From the NCBI GenBank assembly GCA_010356995.1, contig ML996704.1, forward strand, positions 294,404 through 358,403: 64,000 bases of DNA. Direction: 5' to 3'. Below, piece after piece: positions 57,547-64,000 of this stretch (position 1 is the first letter of the stretch; every line of letters starts with the position of its first letter). This DNA comes from Trichodelitschia bisporula (lineage: Eukaryota > Ascomycota > Dothideomycetes > Phaeotrichales > Phaeotrichaceae). A program made the translations under genes and the position numbers. The notes below the pieces were generated by a model. That model saw only the letters and a program-made list of their open reading frames with translations, did no database searches and was not told the DNA's origin.

Positions 57547-58728
57547 TCAGCGCCGGCAACCACGGTTCCCACGAGAGAAGCGGCCATTACATTGTCCGTT
57601 GTTCTGCTTGGGCGGCGGGCCCTGGCCTCTTTGGGGGGGAGCAGACCCGCCCTGGCCGCCGGTGTTGTTCTGCACGGGGGCTGCGGACGATGCCGGCGCC
57701 GCCGTCGTGCTCGTCTTCAGCGTCGTGGCTGGGAGAGTGGTCGCGGGAGCCGCCACGCTCGACGGCTTGGTAGCCGGAACGGTAGCCGCTGGCGCCGCCG
57801 CGCTGGACGCCTTGGACGCAGCCGGGGCGGCGGACGCAACGGGCGCGGGAGCGGAGCCGCTCGAGGAGCCGTCGAAGACGGCAGGGCCGGGGACCGGGTA
57901 CTCGGAGGTCGAAGTGAACTTGCGGTAGATGTCGAAGATGATCTAGCTAGGGTTAGAGTGGGAATTTGAGAGGGGGGCAGGGGGCACGTACGCCCGGGTC
58001 AGTGCTCTTGTACAGCGAGGTGCCTGCCACGCCGGCGGGGCTGGCGGTTCCGGAGCCGGTGACTTGGATGTTGATGCACTGCGGGTAGGCCTGCGCGCCG
58101 TTCTCCTGGCCTGCGCTGTGCAGTGCAATGGTCTCGTGGCGCAGGACGTAGTTGCCGGGCTTGATTGAGGCGGGGATTTTGACGCTCCAGGTGCTCGCGT
58201 TCTTGATCATGTCGTCGGAGGCGAAGTTGGGAGGGGTCTAGGGGGGGGCCGTTAGTACAATCATCCGCTGACAAGTTCTAGGAGAAGACATACGCCCGCC
58301 GGGTTTGTAATGCCCACGCCATCGATCTTGAAGAACTTAAGCTGCGTCTTGTCCACCGTGGTGCAGTCGGAGCCGCAGTCGGCGAGATAGTCCATAACAG
58401 GGCCCTTGTGCGAGTCGGGCCACACTGTCCACTGCAGGTCGATCGTCTCGCCGGCGACCACCTGCGCCACGGCCTTGCCTGGCGTCGCGCCCTTGTGGCA
58501 GATGATGTCCGGGCTGCCGAAGCTGGCCGGCTCGACGAAGCCGCGGTCCTGCGTCAGCGGTGCGGTCCACCCGATCACGGCCGGCGGCGTCGGCTGGTAC
58601 TGGAAGTCCGGGCTGTAGCCTTGGTAGGTCTTGGTCCCGCCGACGACGATCTTGGTCACGATGCCGTGGGCGGCGACGTGGGTTGCCAGGGTGGCGAGGA
58701 GGGAAGCGGTGATGAGTGATTTGGTCAT
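57547..58728 (-). CDS. Lytic polysaccharide monooxygenase, family AA9
   Basis: Secreted copper enzyme that oxidatively cuts cellulose or related glucans. Exons are 58294-58728, 57992-58237 and 57547-57942 (introns of 56 and 49 bp), giving 358 aa. Signal peptide [20 protein letters not shown] leaves His21 as the mature N terminus ([11 protein letters not shown]), the first copper ligand of the histidine brace. Other AA9 marks are [31 protein letters not shown] (second His) and [15 protein letters not shown] (axial Tyr). The catalytic domain is followed by about 110 residues rich in Ala/Ser/Thr/Pro. Instead of a CBM1, a short basic tail with two Cys ([16 protein letters not shown]) closes the protein. 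Confidence 0.93.
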
Positions 58729-61387
58729 GGTTGCGATTGGTGCAAAGGTAACTGTGTACAAAGAATGGTAATGATAGTCCGGTTAAAAAGAGTGGAATGG
58801 ACTTTTTGTTGTCGAACCGTCCAGGGTCGATCAGAAAGTGTAAAGGTGAAGTGGAAGTAAAGAACGTGTGGCTCAGCCTGTTGTTTGGTTGGAGAGGTTA
58901 CGAGGGAGTCGGGCGAATATATACCATCATGGTGGAGATGTCAACTCCTGTTGATCTGTGTCAGGGGAGGCTGGCAACTGGCGTCAACGGCCCCGCCAGC
59001 GCCAGCTAGCCTCGTAGTCAAACAGGTACCAGTCAAGAGACGGCAAGTCTCAGGCCAGGCAAACATCGCCCAACCTCCCGCAGACGGGGATTTAGCCGTT
59101 CACCCAGGGGTGTCCGAACGACGGTGAATTATGCCACAGGCGCCCGGTCCTCGGGGCCAGAGCCGCAAACCGGGTCGAACCCACCCATGCAGACGGGAGA
59201 TCAACGGCCAGGCACGAGTCGGACATGAAAAGTCCAGACGGCGCTACGTATGAAGGGTTTTGGTGAAATGCCGGACAAGTGCATCGGCGGCGGCGCCGGC
59301 GGGATTCAAGCATTGACAAGGCTGCGGCTAGGCTTCGAATGCCGAGTGAGTGCGGGGCGTGGAAGACGGGCCGGCTGTGGACCAATGGAGGAGAGATTGT
59401 TTGAGTGTTCGTGCGGCGGCGAGTGCACTTGGCGAGTGAGACCAACCGCTGGGCTAGAGCTGGATGCTTTGGCATCGGGATGGGGTTGCTAGGCGCTGTC
59501 ATTGTTGCACTGCTTCAGGCCGCACGACTCGAAATAGCGTTGTCCTTCGAAATGACCCAACGTCATGGAGTTTATGCACACACCCGATCCTGCTTCCGAT
59601 TGCGAAGGGAACTGTTCGATGAAGTCACGAGATCTTTATGCAGGAGTGAGTTATTTGACAGATCGTCTCGAACTTCGAACCTGCAGACGGATGGCAACCG
59701 TCAACGCATAACATGGCAACCGGAGAATTTCAGAATAGCGCGCTTGCACCTGCCCAGACAAAAGGACCGCGGGACGGGAGGAGATGAAACGCAACATGCT
59801 CCAAGACGCTGCCATGCCGCTGCCACGCCATGCCCCTGTTCGGCCTTGCGCGCGAAAAATGGCAGGACGGAGCGGAGATATTCGACGGGAGATGGCGAAT
59901 GCAGGAACGGTTGACCGTCTCTTACAGCACAATCCAGGTGGTGGATGTTTGATGAAGTCGAGACTCAAGGCTCGATGTTGCCCGCTCCACGTGTAGCGGG
60001 GCTTGTTGCGCCCGTTGCGCCAGCCCGATGTCCACGATCCACGAACCCGGTTCTGAGCGCGGGTGTGGCGGTCTTGACATGCAGGCATTTGAGCCGCCAG
60101 CCCTCCCCTTCATTTCGGCCTGCTTGTTGCAAAGAGGCGAGCTTAGGATCACGGAAGAACCTCCGGGATGTACGGTATACTTTTGAATTCAGTGGCCTTT
60201 GTCGTGCTCGAGGCTAGTGTTTGGAGAAAATATTGCTGTGGGCTTGCCTAGTTGAGGTGGATCGAAACTGATCGTGATGGTGACGGTCTTGAGTGGGGCA
60301 TATTGACAATTGAAGCACCAGAAACAGATGAAGACAAGACGAGCTCAATGGCTCATCCCGCCAGCCGGTGACCTCATCACCTGTCACTAGTCAAAAGTCA
60401 ATATCCTCCAACCACCTGAATCTTGCCCAGCCACCAAGCTACCCCTCACGAACCATGAGTAGCAATCTCCACTATGCCCCTCCCTCCAACCCCAAGGCAC
60501 TTGACCCCTAAGTAAAGCCCATGAGAAGAACCATCATCAATCACACAAACGCCACAGCCCCTCACTGTCCTGACGTCCCGCACCTGAAAGCCTCACCGTC
60601 GACGGTCGCTCCATCAGTGAATCTTATTCTGGACGCAGACGTACTCAGTTCACTCCGTCGCCGTTGATGGCGTGTCTACGCCTCGAAATCCGGAATTATC
60701 ACCGGGTGACGAGTCGCAGACTTTGCCACTGTCTCCGTGAAATATGGTAGCTAGGACTCAAATGTCACCCTGGAGTGCTGACATGGTCGGCCGAAAGTAC
60801 AGAGTACGCCCGAATGGAACGAGAGTGCCCGAGGAGCGGCTCAGGATCAAATGTCCAGCACATCCCTTGACATTTCTCCTTGTTCCCCTGACTACCATCC
60901 ATGATGTGCTGAAGTTTGAAGCGTCATTAGTTCATGATCAAGGGAGACAGATTCTCAAGTCAACATTTGCATTTTACTGAAGGATACGATCACAAGCGGA
61001 GCTGGCGGAATTCCAGGCAGGCTTTCCATCCAGAACCATCCCTTTGCTACGACCTTACAAGTCAATGTTGAACCGAAGAACTACTGCCGTTTACCCGCTT
61101 TTGTGCGCAGCAGATTACACTAGCACAAAACAATCCTACAGTACCCGAATCCGCCGTTACGCCCATGCATACCTTACACACAAAATCGAATACGGAAGCT
61201 GAACAGGGTCGAGAGGAGGAATCGAGATCTCGGAGGTTTACTGGTCCGGGATACTAGAATATACACAAGGTTTTACGAGAATCATACTGTGGTTTGTGCC
61301 TTTGGGACTCTGGTGCACTGGACAACGCATGCGACAGCGTCACGGCTTAGAAGTTGTCGCAGGCCTACGGGTACGTGCGAAATACGG
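58729..61387. other. Long intergenic region upstream of the AA9 gene
   Basis: About 2.66 kb. I see no supported gene. Next to the AA9 start are a TATA-like AATATATACC (58916-58925) and a GGTTAAA (58781-58787). The remainder has only short overlapping frames. The far end holds the 3' flank of the seb1 gene. Confidence 0.4.
58781..58925 (-). promoter_or_regulatory. Likely AA9 core promoter: TATA element and GGNTAAA-type word
   Basis: Reading from the minus-strand gene, TATATATT lies at about 58916-58923, some 190 bp upstream of the ATG. A GGTTAAA on the plus strand (58781-58787) matches the GGNTAAA form bound by XlnR/Xlr1-type xylan and cellulose regulators. A 7-base match is weak evidence. 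Confidence 0.3.
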
Positions 61388-63901
61388 CTAGCGGTAGCTG
61401 TAAGGCATGCCCGGAAGCGGCACGCCGAAAGTGGGGACTGGCGGTGGGGGCCCGATGGTATTCGGCTCTGGCGCATGGCTATCGACAGGGCGAGGCTCGG
61501 AACGATCGGGCTTGCGGAAGCGAGCGCCGGAATCGTGTCCGCGGCGCCCATGGAAGTTACCACCGCGCTGGTTGGGACCTCCACGACGGCTGATGGCTGA
61601 TGTGAAGTTAGTTCTAGTCCTGCCATGCTGAAAGAATGCTGAAAGAGTATTGGGAAATAAGAGATTTGGCATGTACCTTTGGAAGATGGTCCCGCACCGA
61701 TTTCGATGTCCGGCTCCTCAACAATGACGCCACTCTCAATAGGCTTGCCTCCAGTGCCACCGAAGTCAGCGTTCAGCATCCACTTCTTGTCAGCTTCCGT
61801 GAGCGTGGAGATTGGAATGATGCTCTGGCCAGTGTTGTAGTCCGCACAGTGGGTGGGACCGTAACCGACGGCCCAGTTGATCTGTCAGAGTTAGCAGAGA
61901 AGCGGTGCTAAAAGCAAATATAACGTACGCGCTCGAACAGTGGGCGATACTCCGAATCGGGCATCTGCGCGATGGCAGTTTTGGCGGCAATGGCATCTTG
62001 GTGGCTAATCAACTTCAAAAACGCATGGCGCTTTTCGGGGTTAACGATGCACGACTGAACTTGACCGTATTGGCGCATGAAGGCAACAAGCTCGGCCTCA
62101 CTAGTCCTGTGAACAGTTAGCAATCTGGGGGAGAAGCTGGAGAAGAAACTTACTTGACGCCTCCAACAAATAGAGTTCTGCTGAGCACTAAGCACAGTTA
62201 GCTACGCGTGGCAAGGGATAATCATTGGGTGATACCTTTTATACTTCCAGCAGGAAGCTTGTTGTCGTAGCCGATAGGCTTGGGCATGTTGCTGTGGGGC
62301 ACATTGCCGGGTGGTATGTTCGCCTGAGGAGCCTGGTGACGTTCCCTCGACGGAGGAGGGGACCGCTGACGGTAGTCATTGCGTCCACCACGCCCCTTAC
62401 CGCGCCCACGGCGGTTCTCAAAGTCCATATGATGCGGCGCTTCGGCCTGAGCAGCTTGCGGGTCGTACACCCCATACGTCGGGCTGTCTCTGCGGTTGGG
62501 AGGGGAGTGCCGCCTACGCTTGTAGTCGGGCGATCGGCTACGCTCACGATCGCGCTCACGATCCCGCGGCATGTACTGCTGGTCTTCGTAGCTACGCGAA
62601 TGACTCTCCTGGCCGCTGTATGTACCGTAGGTGGGCTGGGCAACCACAAATGGGGCCATTGGGGTAACAGACGGAGCAGCTACAGGCTGAAAGGCTGACT
62701 GAGCCTGTCCCGCAAGCTGTGGAAGCGCACTAATCACAGCTACAAGCTGTTCAGGTGAGATCTGAGTGGCGAGCTGTTGCAGCAATTGAAGCTGAGAAGG
62801 CAGAGGATTCGTAACCCCACCTTGAGTAATTGCAGCAATCGGAGCCGCCTGCTGGCTGTAGCTACTGGACTGAGCCTGCCCGTTTTGCGGGAATGAAGCT
62901 TGAGGGACAGGATTTGGCTGCGTCACAACATTGGGCTGCGCAATAGGAGTGGGCTGTGGATAAGACGACATACTGACCGGCTGGCCGGAGGGCACAGTGT
63001 ACGGGTTTACGTTTGTGTAGGTTGACGCCATGGGAACAGGAGCAGCTGCAACGGGAGCAACCTGGTGCTGGGCGGGTGGCTGATGCTGCTGCAGGCTGGC
63101 TAGAAGACTCAAGATGCCTCCATCGCTGGGAGCATTGTTTGCCTGGGGTGGCTGCATGGTCGCTTGAGCCTGTGAGTTTCCAGTGTGCACGCTGGCGTAG
63201 TTTGATGCAGAAGGTTGACCGTTAGAAGGGGCCGGTGCAGGCTTTGCAGATGAAGTGACAGTGGGAGCTGAGGTGTGTTAGCCTCTCATAACACGCACGC
63301 TCCGGTACTTACCAGAGATTCCGGCAAGCTTCCGCTTGAAATCGGAGAGCATGACTTCGGGGAAGGTCTTGGAGCTGACCCAGATGTCGATAAGCTTCTG
63401 AATGCGCTCCTGCAGAAGGTTAGCAAAGGGACATGCTTACGTTAGAACTCAAGGCTGGTGAATCCGAGACTGCCGAGTTGAAGGCATACCTTTTGATTCT
63501 CGGGTGCAACAGCGATAAGCTCGCCCATCATGTTTGGCAGTATGGCCGCGATCTGCGCCAGAGCGCCCGTACCCTGGCCAGCGTACCATTGCCGGGCAAC
63601 GGAGTCTACGATGTAAAGGATGCCGAGCTTGTGAGTCGCGGGGCTCTGCTGGAAGGCTTCGTGCATAGCTTGAACGGCAGCATTGCGATCGATCTACGGA
63701 TCACTTCATCAGTTAAATGTTACGGCCGAGAGGAGCAGTAGTTAACAATACCGAGTTTTTCGCGGGGTCGTCGCAAAGGCAGAGCGCGCTGATAGCCGCG
63801 ACTTTGGACTTATTTACGCCCGGTGGCTTCAGAGTCTGCAGCGACTGCAGAAGAGCTCTGAGCTCCTCTAGCGAGGCTTTCTTGGGGGCTCCAGCTTCCA
63901 T
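61388..63901 (-). CDS. SEB1: CTD-binding RNA-processing factor Seb1/Nrd1 (SCAF4/8-like)
   Basis: Binds the RNA polymerase II C-terminal domain and nascent RNA to direct 3'-end processing and termination. Eight exons: 63752-63901, 63490-63693, 63313-63409, 62236-63267, 62154-62187, 61929-62106, 61677-61881 and 61388-61596, giving 702 aa. The N-terminal CTD-interaction domain (about 1-140) includes LLQSLQTLKPPGVNKSKVAAI, HKLGILYIVDSVARQW and KLIDIWVSSKTFPE. A Gln/Pro-rich middle and an Arg/Ser-type stretch (RDRERDRERSRSPDYKRRR) follow. The RRM starts RTLFVGGVK and includes RHAFLKLISHQDA; INWAVGYGPTHCADYNTGQSIIPI is the Seb1-type extension. The C terminus is RGG-like, then Pro-rich. Confidence 0.94.
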
Positions 63902-64000
63902 GGACACAAAGGTAATACTGCCTACAGGAGACCTGGTAGCTAGGTAGTGGGTGGGGGGAATAACGAGCACGAATGGGGCAGAGATGTTCCTCGTCAGCTG
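63902..64000. promoter_or_regulatory. seb1 upstream flank
   Basis: Only 99 bases remain before the window edge. They are presumably 5' leader of seb1; nothing specific is visible. Confidence 0.3.

Overview
This window looks like the nuclear genome of a filamentous ascomycete (Pezizomycotina). Genes sit close together on both strands. Nearly all carry introns of about 44-80 bp with GT...GCTAAC/GCTGAC...AG signals, and the gene set is typically fungal: Lys4 homoaconitase, Nha1 antiporter, Yhm2 carrier, AA9 polysaccharide monooxygenase, Pop8, Aim32, Cyc2 and Seb1/Nrd1. The genus cannot be named from sequence reading alone. I placed 22 protein genes with 54 introns by following reading frame, splice signals and family motifs. 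No tRNA, rRNA or CRISPR array was seen.

Layout. Bases 1-6539 are gene-poor, visibly more AT-rich than the rest, and hold three copies of a hairpin MITE-like element. From 6540 the DNA becomes a normal gene-rich region: SelO (-), DCAF4-like WD40 (+), eIF6 (+), Ess2 (-), Pop8 (+), Orc5 (+), a secreted muconate-cyclase-like propeller (+), Lys4 (+), Mtq1 (-), Aim32-like (+), Cyc2-like (+), a PUF protein (-), a secreted alpha/beta hydrolase (-), a TPT-family transporter (+), RNase H2 catalytic subunit (-), Nha1 (-), a 1040-aa coiled-coil protein that I do not recognise (-), Rvb2 (+), a LicD-type protein (+), a Wss1-like UBL/WLM protease (+), a small MARVEL-like membrane protein (-), Yhm2 (-), AA9 LPMO (-) and Seb1/Nrd1 (-).

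The genes do not form a pathway cluster. Several concern nucleic-acid metabolism (Orc5, RNase H2A, Rvb2, Wss1, Pop8, Ess2, PUF, Seb1, eIF6). Several concern mitochondria (SelO, Lys4, Mtq1, Aim32, Cyc2, Yhm2). Four products are predicted secreted or luminal (propeller, hydrolase, LicD protein, LPMO). Divergent pairs sharing short promoters are SelO/DCAF4, Ess2/Pop8 and Mtq1/Aim32. The hydrolase/TPT and coiled-coil/Rvb2 pairs share longer ones.

I found no convincing new multi-gene system. The points most worth following up are the foldback element family with 12-bp tandem units in its arms, the unrecognised coiled-coil protein with an in-frame 14-residue duplication, a 45-base pure G run, the SelO redox tail carried on a separate small exon, strings of micro-exons, and two GC-AG introns.
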